A DNA stretch of 64,000 nt from Hexactinellida sp. DTS-2022 (lineage: Eukaryota; Porifera; Hexactinellida): positions 1,054,001-1,118,000 of the forward strand of contig JAPNXP010000002.1 in assembly GCA_028753945.1 (NCBI GenBank), in the 5' to 3' direction. A program made the translations under genes and the position numbers. Within the stretch, counting starts at the first letter, position 1; the number at the start of each line of letters is the position of its first letter. Below the pieces are notes generated by a model. It was not told where the DNA came from. It worked only from the letters and a program-made list of their open reading frames with translations, and searched no databases. Below, in pieces: positions 55,201 through 64,000 of this stretch.

Positions 55201-55764
55201 CCCCATAACTGTTCACAGCATATAACCTTGGATCACACCAAGTCTATTGAAAATAGAGAATTTACCTCTACGTATTTCAATATTAGTAATGATAGAACTT
55301 AAGGCCTCTGTTAATGACAATGTTGATTAAGCTCCACACGAAATCTATCAGAGGATGCAGGCGGGCGGCATCTCATTATCATCATCTCATTATTTGATGA
55401 CGACATAGTTAATAATTATCTGAGCAAATATTCTAATTTGTGAGTGCTTGTTGATAAAATATGCAATCGTTGGGTAATAATGCTTGTTATAAGTTCTGAT
55501 TTTGTTACTAGCTAATTATGGCTATTTTAGAGTGTGTCCTCCAATAAAATAGCCAACGAACAGTGGCCTTACTTGAAATGTAGGTGTAATATTGGAAATA
55601 ATGACAATAATGACAATATTCGTGCGGGAGTGAAATCTGACGCGGGCGGTGGAGCTGAAACAAGATTCCAACAAACAGTGGCCTAAGAATGTATTATAGC
55701 TATACAAAAGATTTCATGTTATGAGCCATAATTATTTTAAATAGGAATTAAAATACTTTGATCA
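55200..55764. other. No gene called
   Basis: A short word 'gccaac(g/a)aacagtggcc' is present twice (about 55,552 and 55,666). Open frames here show no recognisable motif. Confidence 0.35.
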
Positions 55765-56735
55765 ATAATCATAATCCCAGGTGCAAATTAGACGGTCACA
55801 TCGCACCTACATGCCAAGTTTCAGCCCTCAATGTATAAAGGTGTGGCCAGGATACCGTCTACGGAGAAATAATTATTTAAAAAAAATCCAAAATTGCAGC
55901 TGTGCCGACGCATGTTCCTTTGGTGGCACTATATTTTGGTGGTGGTTTATTGATAGTGCCTCCAATGGAACATGCTGTCGACACAGGCTGCAATTTTGGA
56001 TTTTTTCCGCCATGTCATGAACATCACATGGTGTTTACACCCATTTATCAATTTGTTACGGAACAAAGGAACGTTTGATAAATTTCATGCTTCTTTCTAT
56101 CTTAAACCATCTTGAGTTTAAGTTTATATTTCCATTATAAATGCGTTATAAACCCCCCCTTACGCTCTAATACAATTCGGGCACCAAACAAGCACACAAA
56201 CGAATAGTCATAAACTAGAAATTACATCTCAATAATCCATTGTTTATATATCAGTTATCGTTTTGAAATTGAAATCAGCAAACTTGTTTACTTAGAATGA
56301 CATATGGGATTAAGTTTATTTTTCTATCATTAATGCGTTATAAACCCCCCCTTACACTCTAATACATTTCGGGCACCAAGCACACACATAGACAAATATT
56401 TATACAAATAGATATTCCATCTCATTAATCCATTGTTTGAATATCAGAAATCGTTCTGAAATTGAATAACTGTTGCTAAAATTGAATTTTCATATAGGAG
56501 AAAACTTTAATACAACTATGTATTAGAAATCGATTTATATAGTAGCAGCTATTGAATCAAATTGAATTATTCATATAAATAAAATACTTTATTGTAACTA
56601 TGATATCAGAAATTGATTTGTATAGTAATAGCTATTGAATATAAATTTATTATTCATATACTAGAATTATTTATTGTAGTTATAATATCAACAAAATAAC
56701 TTGAATCGAAATAACAAATTTCTGTATGTAGTAGA
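55765..56735 (-). repeat. Inverted single-unit copy of the array's left end
   Basis: Reverse complement of roughly 1-870: type B flank, hairpin, 'cttaaaccatcttgagtt', 'cttacactctaatacatttc' and the ~80-bp terminal subrepeats. The block around the poly-C ('aaacccccccttac') is present twice here. The copy ends with 'cttgaatcgaaataaca' at about 56,716. Confidence 0.85.
55880..56006. repeat. Hairpin repeat, copy 12
   Basis: Full-length palindrome with the loop 'tattttggtggtggtttatt', the inverse of the array loop. Confidence 0.9.
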
Positions 56736-57329
56736 ATAGCTACTGTAACAGTATGAAATAGAATATATTGCGATCAATTAAAATCGTATCTGGTTAGTCA
56801 ATGTGAAGATGGAATCCAATCTTCGAAATGATAAACTAAACATAGCTGTATAACTTGGATCCTACAAAAACTTCAATAACAAGTAAGGGGATTGGTTTAC
56901 CGTTATGAGATTACGGTCACGATTCGATTTCTAGCCACTGTTAACCGGTTGATTAAACACTTACGTTTAGTACTTTAGACTACTTAAAAGTTAAAACAAT
57001 GTTGCCAATAATCATTGAGAATTCCATTATTTTCAAAACATTTGAGGATTCAAACGATTTCAAATCAAATCAAATCAAATAGTATTTGAAATTTTTGATT
57101 TAATTTACAACCCTGTTAAATTATTATTTAATTTATCAACTAAACACATAATATTCTTAGTTTGGTTAACCTATTGAATTGCTCATTATTCAATCAATGG
57201 CAACCGATCGTATAAATTCAATAATTATCCCGAACATATCGTCATATCCTGGCCGAAATGGTTTTATTTTCCTATTGAAAGTATCGGCTATAAAATATAT
57301 TTCTCTAATCAAATTCGATCTTAAGTCTA
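56736..57329. other. No gene seen
   Basis: AT-rich, with a short (CAAAT)n patch at about 57,060-57,085. Facing open frames at 57,179-57,445 overlap the GC-rich hairpins and are not supported. Confidence 0.4.
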
Positions 57330-57475
57330 TAGACTTTAAGTCTACGAGCCCTTCGGTCTCGGTCGCTTCGCGACGGATCACTCTCTCACAAAAGTCGCTT
57401 CGCGACTTTTGTTCGTTCGTGTTAGGCACTACGCAATGCAATTAACGGCCGCTTCGCGGCCTTTCCTCCCCAAAA
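57330..57475. repeat. Cluster of three GCGAAGCG/CGCTTCGCG hairpins
   Basis: 'ggtcgcttcgcgac', 'aaaagtcgcttcgcgacttt' and 'ggccgcttcgcggcc' are perfect or near-perfect palindromes within 120 bp. Relatives are at 36,235, 47,290 and 48,600. On the minus strand they resemble Helitron-type 3' hairpins. Confidence 0.75.
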
Positions 57476-57764
57476 GCAATAATATTAATAATGAGTTCAC
57501 CTGTGTCCGTGCCTAAAATTCATTTTGGTTTTGATTAGTTACTGTAATTTGTTTTGGGAAATTATGTGTGTAAGTTATTCTCATTGCTCATTAGTTAATA
57601 ATTATTAGTTAATTAATAGCTCAATAATTCTTAAGGGTAGCTCGTTCAGCTATATTAAAACGTTAGCTTGTTAGCTCAAATAAATTGAGACCTGTGTTGG
57701 TAAATTATACGCAATTAATTAATTTCAGTAAATTGCAAAGTAATTTACCAACTCTGGATTTAAT

Positions 57765-57845
57765 CTCTGCATAATAATGGTTTAAAGATATGAATAAGAC
57801 CGCTACGCGGTCTTATTCTCACCATTAAACCATTATTATGCAGAG
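57765..57845. repeat. 81-bp palindrome
   Basis: The arms run from 'ctctgcataataatggttta' to its inverse 'taaaccattattatgcagag' with AAGACCGC/GCGGTCTT at the centre. Nearly perfect, with no obvious target duplication. Confidence 0.85.
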
Positions 57846-58040
57846 GTACATTCAGGAAAAGATCTCATATTAAATATTATAGTTTTATTGGAAGGTTAAG
57901 TAGGATAAATGGGAATGTAGGAAAATACATAAATAACCATATAAACAAACAAATTAATAATAAATAAACAAATTAATAAATTAACAAATAAATAAATAAA
58001 TTGATACACAAACAAATAAATATACAAACAACAAAGATAC
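57846..58040. other. AT-rich, AAACAAATAAAT-type run, no gene
   Basis: Degenerate (AAAT/AAAC)n from about 57,945 to 58,030. Confidence 0.4.
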
Positions 58041-58272
58041 CTCAACAGGATGTGAGTTCATAAGAGCATTCAGCCTCAAAAAAAAAGCACTATCGAAGTC
58101 CATATTTACGAATTGTGCCCAATATCGAATTCCGGAAATAGTTTAATCAAATATCAAATATCAAAACTCCATCCAAGAAGCGAACCCTCATTCAGCCACC
58201 AAGGTTTCCATTATTCCACCGCAACTAGGTTTCCGAACAACTGGTGTGCCAGCTCATGCCAAGCAGATTTCT
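58041..58272 (-). pseudogene. M1 aminopeptidase exon relic
   Basis: The minus strand reads SAWHELAHQLFGNLVAVE at about 58,269-58,215, with the HExxH zinc site (His-Glu-Leu-Ala-His). Then an in-frame stop, WWLNEG (the downstream Glu ligand, about 18 residues later), a shift, GFASWMEF, another shift, and YWAQFVNMDFDSAFFLRLNA then LMNSHPVEV, ending at a GTATCT donor at 58,040. This is the catalytic core of gluzincin aminopeptidases (aminopeptidase N / puromycin-sensitive class). The splice sites at both ends suggest a genomic (intron-containing) copy rather than a retrocopy. One stop and two or more frameshifts make it dead. No other exons were recognised nearby. Confidence 0.75.
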
Positions 58273-58844
58273 CTGTATGTGACTAAACTGAGAGTGAATA
58301 TATTTATATATCTAAAGGGCAATTGGTATGGTGTAGGCAAGGTGTATAATAGAGAATACAATTAATTAATTAATTAAAAAGTATATAATAGAATGGAAAA
58401 TACAATTAATTAATTTAGTTGTGAATACTAGACTAACAACTAAAGTTTGCTATTTATATGATTTATATAGCCTATTGTTAAAAGCTTGTAACTATGTAAC
58501 GTCTTATGCTATTGGCGCGCAATAATATTATTCGATGATAATGCAGTCAACTGTCGTTAGAGAGAACTAGTATACTGTAACATAGAAAATAGAGAAAACT
58601 AATTTATTGGTATAGGATTTAACACATTAATGATAATATGCAAGAATTCCTTTCACTTATACGATATTATAAGGGCGCCATTAATTAATTATAACAGGAT
58701 AGACTGGATAGTACATCTTAAAATTGTGGTAAATTATTGCATCTCTTCTAAAACTCTGCCTTTTAAATAACAAAATTAATTAACTATTATTTTCGAATTT
58801 CACAGAAATAATGGGCGAGATACAATTTGAGGTTGGTGGCTTCA
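58273..58844. other. No recognisable feature
   Basis: AT-rich. A repeated 'atagaatacaattaattaat' word near 58,350 and 58,395 is the only structure. Confidence 0.35.
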
Positions 58845-59410
58845 TTAACTCTTAAAAAGTTGATCCATTCCCAATTTCCCTGAAAATCCAATCCAACATA
58901 TTCCTCCTAACGGACCCAAGAATACCCAGTTATCTATATTAAATAACAAAGCCGTTGCAAACACCTCAACATCTGTAGCCAGAGCCGGTGCCAGGGTGGA
59001 GCCAGGTGGGGCGTGTACCCCACCTGAATTTAAGTGTGCCCCACCTCATTAATGTAAGTGTGCCCCAGTTTATTAGTCTGTGCCCCACCTGTGACGCAAT
59101 TGTGCCCCACCAGGGCCTAGGGACGGCTTGCTAGCGCCGCCACTCCTGTTTTGTTAGTAACCCAGTCTTGTACGTTTCGATAATTACCCTGAGTATAAAC
59201 ATATTTTGTGCGTAAATATTTATTGGAACTCATACTTATAGGTCACCTAGCATATTATCGATTATTAGCTCCCTAAACTCAGCATGGGAATCTTGACTAC
59301 CAGTGATGAGGTAAGAAATTGTCGAGAAATAGCAATTTCCATCGCCAATTATATATTGAGTCAAGTTCGGGGAATAATTAAGTAAACTTTCTAAATTATC
59401 TATAATATCA
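58845..59410 (-). pseudogene. OTU-type cysteine protease relic, split by an element
   Basis: Minus-strand frame from about 59,410: NLESLLNYSPNLTQYI, then IGDGNCYFSTISYLITGSQD with the catalytic D-G-N-C of OTU proteases, HAEFRELIIDNML, and a stop at 59,236. After a shift, SSNKYLRTKYVYTQGNYRNV and QDWVTNK follow. A 169-bp element (58,980-59,148) interrupts here. ATDVEVFATALLFNIDNWVF beyond it is the OTU segment with a T-D/E-V-E-I-x-A pattern, and the relic ends DQLFKS at 58,845. In animals this kind of OTU domain is common in transposon proteins (Helitron-type and others), so it is probably element-derived. The catalytic His region, expected near the end, is not clearly preserved. Confidence 0.75.
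58980..59148. mobile_element. hAT-type miniature element, old, inside the OTU relic
   Basis: The right end GCTAGCGCCGCCACTCCTG and the interior 'gtgccccacct' repeats match the family of 16,671-16,796. The left end is diverged and no exact duplication remains. Confidence 0.7.
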
Positions 59411-59653
59411 TTGTAAGAGTACGGACTGGACTGTACGGTAACTCCTCGCGAAATTTAAACTTACACATTTACACATAGAAATCTTACAGTCTGTATGTGG
59501 GGGACGAAAGCTTGGTAGTACGCATCGTATTATCCCCGTCTCAACTATTTGCTAATCTGTAATTATAGAGGCCACTCGCATTACCTTTGATACACTTTGC
59601 GTAAGTAAACTAGATAACTTTTCACATTTCCGTGGGACAAATTTACGCTTACT

Positions 59654-59860
59654 TTACACATTTAGTTTTTCTCTCATCCTTTGTTTTCTTATATGTTTGA
59701 AATTCATATGATTTAGGTTGTAAATATCCACATTACACTTTCTTTCTTCGTGACCAGGATTATTGTTGATCCAAGATTTGCAATTTTTTGCAATATTTGC
59801 AAAATGTTTCCGAAAGGCAATTTTCTCTGAATGTTTTACTAACCTTGTAATCAATGGGAA
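59654..59860 (-). pseudogene. Basic coding-like fragment upstream of the OTU relic
   Basis: The minus-strand text KHSEKIAFRKHFANIAKNCK, WINNNPGHEERKCNVDIYNL and RKQRMREKLNV ends with a stop at 59,654. It is Lys/Arg-rich with natural composition. Same strand as the OTU relic and 250 bp before it, so it may be an earlier part of the same element protein. A hAT-type element (59,870) borders its 5' side. No named domain. Confidence 0.35.
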
Positions 59861-59869
59861 TATTATGAT

Positions 59870-60048
59870 CATAGGTGTCGGAAATGGGCCCGCCGGCCCT
59901 TCGGGCCGCCCAGTCCGAAGGCTCCGGGACCGCTACATTCACGGCATCACTAACACAACTATGGGCCGGTCATGGGCCGGGTAGAGCCGGGTAGATCCTT
60001 CGGGCTGCCCGGCCCATGCCGGGTGGCCGGGCGGGTCCGACGCCTATG
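59870..60048. mobile_element. GC-rich hAT-type miniature element, TSD ATTATGAT
   Basis: CATAGGTGTCGGA / TCCGACGCCTATG ends with exact ATTATGAT on both sides (59,862-59,869; 60,049-60,056). The interior is GGGCCGG-rich in an AT-rich landscape. Confidence 0.9.
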
Positions 60049-60191
60049 ATTATGATCTATATATTCTTCCACAAATATTCACTAGTCTCTAAGAATTAGA
60101 CCTCAAATATACTTTGGTTCCAGGAGCCTTCAGAAATCTTTAACAATTTCGTTTATTGCATTAATGTTTCAACAAATTTCTTAGCAAAATA

Positions 60192-60429
60192 CAGTTGAAC
60201 ACTTGAACCTCGACATTAGTACGAACACGGTTAAATTATACGTATACTATTTCTGTTCCCTTCAAAGCCTTTTCAATATATATGACTCCGGTTTTTACGA
60301 ATTCCGGATAAGGCGAACGCATTTTGACGGTCCCTGGTGTTCATACTAAATCAAATAAATTTGATTTAATTCCGCTTATATCGAAGTACACCAAAGGTAC
60401 CTTGTACTTCATTATAGCGGAAGTTACTG
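60192..60429. mobile_element. Possible Tigger-type element
   Basis: CAGTTGAACACTTGAACC to 'tagcggaagttactg' between TA dinucleotides. The inverted match is weak, so it may be two joined fragments. Confidence 0.4.
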
Positions 60430-60439
60430 TATAATATTC

Positions 60440-60552
60440 CCTGTACACGTATCTCGTATGCAAAGCTCTAGCAGACGGAGGGGTCAAAGCAGGATTACCC
60501 AAAGAGTTAGCAGTCAAATTTAGTCGCACACACCATGCTTCTAAGTGGCATT
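60440..60552 (+). pseudogene. Pyrroline-5-carboxylate reductase exon fragment
   Basis: YLVCKALADGGVKAGLPKEL then AVKFSR. The ADGGVKxGLPxxLA block is the diagnostic C-terminal signature of pyrroline-5-carboxylate reductase (last step of proline synthesis, NAD(P)H-dependent, decameric in animals). Only about 30 codons are recognisable; the usual A-A-Q-T continuation is lost and a stop follows at 60,552. It begins next to the end of an element at 60,429. No other P5CR part was found in the window, so this is a fragment. Confidence 0.6.
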
Positions 60553-60839
60553 AGACTATAATTATTTCATAAATCGTTTATATTATTATTGATATTGTAG
60601 GGAGCTTTAAAATAATGTTGTAATCAGATAAATGCATATACTGGTATTATAAGGGTAGTTTAATTAATGAAGTAGTAAAGTAAAGTACGTACAGTAAATC
60701 GGAAGTCTCAAACCTGTCAGAACAAGTACTATTTTATTTAACAGAGATTGGCTTCCTCTTCCTAATATTTATGAGACATTGTACTTCAATTGAAACTTCT
60801 TTCGTATCGCTGGTCACTGTATAAGTGTACTTAGTTACC
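60553..60839. other. No recognisable feature
   Basis: AT-rich sequence without termini or coding signal. Confidence 0.35.
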
Positions 60840-61109
60840 GGTGTAGCAGCCCAGATTAACTCCCCACCAGTGTATATAATCTGTCCTAGGAATAGGATAG
60901 AATATACCCCCGGATATATTTTGTCCTAGCCTAAAACATACCCGGGTATGAAGTGGGCTAGCCCAAAATATATCCCTCTAGCCCAGATTATACGTCCTAG
61001 CTCAGATTATACCCCAAAGTGGGTATATTCTGGGATAGCCCACTTCATACCCGGGGGTATAATCTGGGACAGGACAGATTATACATGGGTATAATCTGGG
61101 CTGTACACC
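60840..61109. mobile_element. Miniature element with GGTGTA.CAGCCCAGATTA ends
   Basis: 'gtagcagcccagatta' and 'taatctgggctgtacacc' are inverted ends. The interior is a stack of facing blocks such as 'cccacttcatacccggg' and its inverse. A further inverted pair with ACCCGGTC (61,109-61,195) adjoins it. Confidence 0.75.
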
Positions 61110-61203
61110 AGGGTCAGAACTTACCCGGTCAACCGAGTCACCGGGGCTGAGCATACCGAATGACCGGGTTACGAAATCTTGACCCGGTCCAAACCTGCTA
61201 GTC

Positions 61204-61789
61204 ATGTCAAAATTTAAAATATTTAAAAAGAAGCCAAATGAAGAGTTCTCGCCCGAGGCAGCAGTGACAAAGATGAGAGACACCCAATTAATGCTGGAGA
61301 ATTAATGTTCCTTTTAAAGTTTCAGATAGCTAAACACAGATAAATAGCAAGGAATAATTGTAGTTCAAACTAAAAGATAGCCATCGAAGCGTTGAAGCGT
61401 AAAAATAGGCAGAAAAGCAGCTACAACAAGTCGAGGAGACTATCTACTGTTGAGTTTCTATGATAAAATCTTGAGAATGTTTCTATCAATACTGAGGTGT
61501 TTAAAAATATGAGTACAGCCGCGAAAAGTCTAAAATAGACACACAAGAAGTTAGATTTCGACGATGTGCAAGATTGATATGTGACATTGAAGAGCAGCAG
61601 CAGATCGCGACTGAGATAAGTGAGACACTAGTTACAGGCTTTGGGAGCTATCAAGATGTTGTTGTTGATGATGAACTGTTAGCTGAGCTCGATGAGCTGA
61701 CAAGCGATGTGGACTACAATCTTGTTTTAGACGGATTGTCAGCTGTACCGGATCACCCGTTATCTGTCGCGAAAGGGGGGAAAGAATAA
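61204..61789 (+). pseudogene. CHMP4-like: CHMP4/Snf7 (ESCRT-III) copy, intronless and decayed
   Basis: ATG at 61,204: SKFKIFKKKPNEEF, EAAVTKMRDTQLMLEN, then a stop and several frame changes through QIAKH, AIEALKRKNRQK, STAAKSLK and LDFDDVQDLM. The frame ends with a long open stretch CDIEEQQQIATEISETL, VVVDDELLAELDELTSDVDY and PDHPLSVAKGGKE, stop at 61,789. This is the order of CHMP4/Snf7: basic N-terminal helix, central helices, acidic helix 5 with D-I-x-E-Q-Q, and a C-terminal tail. At ~195 codons it is close to the usual ~220. No introns interrupt it, so a processed copy is likely, though no poly-A tract or flanking duplication is clear. The live protein polymerises on membranes in multivesicular-body sorting and abscission. 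This copy cannot encode it. Confidence 0.85.
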
Positions 61790-61849
61790 GTGAAACAGGA
61801 TAAGGAGCTAGAAAACTTAGAGGCGTAGCCAACTAACTGATCACTTCCG

Positions 61850-62583
61850 AATTCGATAATAAATAAATTAACTTAATACAAACTACATACTACAATAATT
61901 CAAGCTTTAAAAATTTATTTCATTGATTTTGTAATTTGTTATTCAAAAATAATTAACTCTGCCAACAATATTGCTTGCCATATTTTTTGTTTAGAAATAG
62001 TTACAAATATTGTCTCATATTTAAATGGAAATAACAGCAATAATATATTCTATTCTAAGTATAAATGTTAATAATATTAATACATAGTTACTTTGTTGCA
62101 AATAAATATAATTTGTGAAATATTAGTTTCAGGAATTGTACAAAAATTTTAATTTAAATTCTCCTTTACAATTGGATATATTTTCTTTATACTACTGCTG
62201 ATTCTATCTAAATTCCAAATATGCTGTCGTGCATTTAGATATTATGTAACTCTTATTGGAACAACTAAAATAAGCTATTACATTAAAATTTTCCCGGCGG
62301 TTAATTAATTAGACACCGAGACATTTCCTATTTATTTACTCAAAAAATAAGGTAGGTTTTGTAAAAAACATGTTAAATCCTAATTACTTGGGACACTTAC
62401 AGACTGCCATCTACGGCATAGTGATATTTCTGCAAGCTAATTTCTGGCTTAATTACATTATAAGGAACGCAAGGAAGACATGGCGATAATTTAAAAAATG
62501 CAAGAACTCAATCCATGATTCCATATCGATTAACAAGTGAGAGTTTAGATTATCTTTAATTCAGAACTTACTTATTAAAGACG
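61850..62583. other. No recognisable feature
   Basis: AT-rich; no termini or coding signal seen. Confidence 0.4.
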
Positions 62584-62648
62584 CATTCCTTGTTTGTATA
62601 GCCGTTATTAATAACTTATTTCTATAACGGATATACAAACAAGGAATG
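62584..62648. repeat. 65-bp palindrome
   Basis: 'cattccttgtttgtata' and 'tatacaaacaaggaatg' with GCCGTTAT/ATAACGG inside and a 'taataacttatt' loop. Confidence 0.85.
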
Positions 62649-62769
62649 TCCCCTTTTACATAGGAGTTCCTAGTAATATTATATTTATTATATATGTAGA
62701 TGAGCATTCACCAAGCAATATATACATTCAATTGAAAGGCAAAATAAATCTAATTTTAAAATATAGTAT

Positions 62770-63022
62770 TGGGTCTACTTCTCATTGACCCAGCCTTCCA
62801 ATTACATCTTGACAACCGTCCCGCTTTTTGGCAAAGATTTTTGAATTGTCCCGCGTCCCGCTTTTAGACACGTTTGTATCGCTTTTTGTACCCTGTATTT
62901 CATTTTTGTGACAATAACAATCAAATATAAAGATCTGAGCATTGCTTCTTCCAATTAGGTAATAAATCTGTAGAATTGACTAGCGTCCCGTTTTATTGAC
63001 GGGACGTCCCGTTTTATGCAAT
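62770..63022. mobile_element. Degraded miniature element with CGTCCCG blocks
   Basis: 'ccttccaattacat' and 'atgcaattggagcaagg' roughly mirror each other, with GTCCCGCTTTT / GTCCCGTTTTAT blocks next to each end. The inverted match is imperfect. Confidence 0.4.
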
Positions 63023-63123
63023 TGGAGCAAGGTTCCTTCCGTTGAGATAATCAAATTATTACAATTACTAGGACATCAGTACAAATAGTAATACTACTTC
63101 ACTTATTTATGTACTAATGTTCT

Positions 63124-63345
63124 TTGTCCCATACCCATGAGTTATGGGGTTCTATCGATCTCTTCAATGATTTTCTTCACCAATCACCACTCTTATTCCC
63201 TATCTGTAGTTACTGGTATTTTCACTGCCTGTATTACAAAGGCGGTCGATTGTATTATTTTGCTAAAGTCAAACCGGAAATTATCTCGAACTATAAAGTT
63301 CAAGCTTTTCGAAGTGTTACATTTGAGAAGATCCCTACGCTATAA
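63124..63345 (+). pseudogene. Unidentified coding-like ORF
   Basis: A 73-codon frame reads DLFNDFLHQSPLLFPICSYW, YYKGGRLYYFAKVKPEIISN and KVQAFRSVTFEKIPTL. Aromatic-rich but not repetitive. An overlapping 124-codon frame from 63,137 exists, and I cannot decide between them from the sequence alone. No family recognised, no splice sites confirmed. Confidence 0.25.
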
Positions 63346-63589
63346 AATAAAGAGAGTTAAGTATGTATATAACTTACAACTTTGTGTTCATTACAATCAA
63401 TCACCTCTCTGTTCTAAGCACAATTTTATTGATCTGTCTTTCCATAATAACTACGTTAGTCAAAGGTATAATTCTAGACCAATGCTACTTATACCATACC
63501 TGCAATGTTGATCTAGGAATTATATTTGATAGCACACAAGAGTAGATTTAATCAGTTAATGTGTTTATCAACAGATACGCTATTTTTCT

Positions 63590-63675
63590 AATACTGTATA
63601 ATTCGTGATTACTCTATTATTTAGGTAATTTTCTATTGGATTAGTAATATTTTAAAAGGGAGTGCATCGACAGTG
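63590..63675 (+). repeat. Fragment shared with the 14.07-14.78 kb element
   Basis: 'tcgtgattactctatt' through 'ggattagtaatat' and 'gggagtgc' match 14,490-14,555. Confidence 0.65.
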
Positions 63676-63693
63676 CAAAAAAAGCCTGTTCAC

Positions 63694-63993
63694 CAGTGGT
63701 CGACAAATTACCCGGTTTGGTGGCGTTAGCCACCAAAAATATCATTTAAGCCACCATATTTTGCCTTTTGTGGCTTAACTAATCCACCATAAATTGTGGA
63801 TCTGTTTAACTTTGTTTAGATTATATTTTTAATGGCATTAATTGTTATTAATATTAGCGATGTTTTACGGCATCAGAAGTTTGTTAAACCATCAGTGGTT
63901 TGTTAAACTGGCAGTTGTTTATTATTTAGCACCAGAAAATGTGAGTCGGTGGCTTAATTAGCCACCATCAAAATCTCATTTTGTCGAGCACTG
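63694..63993. mobile_element. hAT-type element, TSD CTGTTCA(C), at the window edge
   Basis: CAGTGGTCGACAAATTACC ... 'cattttgtcgagcactg'. The left flank CTGTTCAC (63,686-63,693) is repeated as CTGTTCA at 63,994-64,000, where the window ends. Sister of 46,422-46,729 in the opposite orientation. Confidence 0.93.
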
Positions 63994-64000
63994 CTGTTCA

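Noticed and set aside
57179-57445. Facing 88- and 83-codon frames near 57.3 kb
   Set aside because: They overlap the GC-rich hairpins, which are palindromic and open on both strands. No domain is visible.
59763-59984. 73-codon plus-strand frame near 59.8 kb
   Set aside because: It runs through the GC-rich miniature element and opposite the better-supported basic minus-strand fragment.
1-64000. tRNA or rRNA genes
   Set aside because: No B-box-like GGTTCGAATCC with a matching acceptor stem and no rRNA core motifs were noticed. A covariance-model search would be needed to exclude degraded copies.

Overview
The window is animal nuclear DNA: AT-rich, intron-containing, and built almost entirely from transposable elements, their non-autonomous derivatives and tandem repeats. 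The element repertoire fits an invertebrate genome: Helitrons with GCGAAGCG-type terminal hairpins, hAT miniature elements with 8-bp target duplications, Tigger/pogo-type elements at TA, a Harbinger element, a ZMYM-class hAT transposase and a tyrosine-recombinase (Crypton-like) family. The candidate introns are short (68-80 bp). A sponge or similar marine invertebrate is plausible, but the species is not identified. No tRNA, rRNA, CRISPR array or bacterial operon is visible.

Layout. 1-10,919 is a tandem array of about 1.2-1.5 kb units, each carrying one ~128-bp perfect-arm hairpin, and the array is bounded by short inverted termini. 11.2-12.5 kb is a large foldback made of two inverted 18-bp minisatellites. 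12.6-14.8 kb has Tigger-type elements, a GC-rich coiled-coil relic and a TIR element. 14.9-18.7 kb holds two broken copies of the tyrosine-recombinase family. 18.8-19.85 kb is an end-to-end row of four small elements. 20.0-20.6 kb is a Ulp1-like/PHD-finger relic split by a hAT miniature element. 21.4-21.95 kb is a three-level nest of elements. 22.0-24.4 kb has candidate host-like exons, one EGF-like. 24.6-25.6 and 48.2-49.2 kb are a ~1-kb direct repeat. 26.1-29.5 kb is a Helitron followed by a decayed Rep/helicase gene.

31.7-46.8 kb is the richest part. It has three more recombinase copies (32.2-34.3, 37.5-37.9 and 40.4-41.2 kb). Two large inverted arrays of a 19-bp minisatellite lie downstream of two of these. 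It also has a Harbinger derivative with a Myb-like gene and a transposase tail, a small PHD-finger gene inside a TIR element, and a ZMYM-type hAT transposase flanked by copies of a long-TIR element. 49.2-57.9 kb is repeats. 58.0-61.8 kb carries relics of cellular-type genes: an M1 aminopeptidase exon, an OTU protease, a pyrroline-5-carboxylate reductase exon and a near full-length CHMP4/Snf7 copy. All are broken or incomplete.

Almost every coding feature is a pseudogene. The best-preserved reading frame is the two-exon zinc-finger/recombinase N-terminal gene at 40.4-41.2 kb, whose 74-bp intron restores frame exactly. At least twelve insertions are dated relative to their hosts by exact 8-bp target duplications, so the order of insertion can be read directly.
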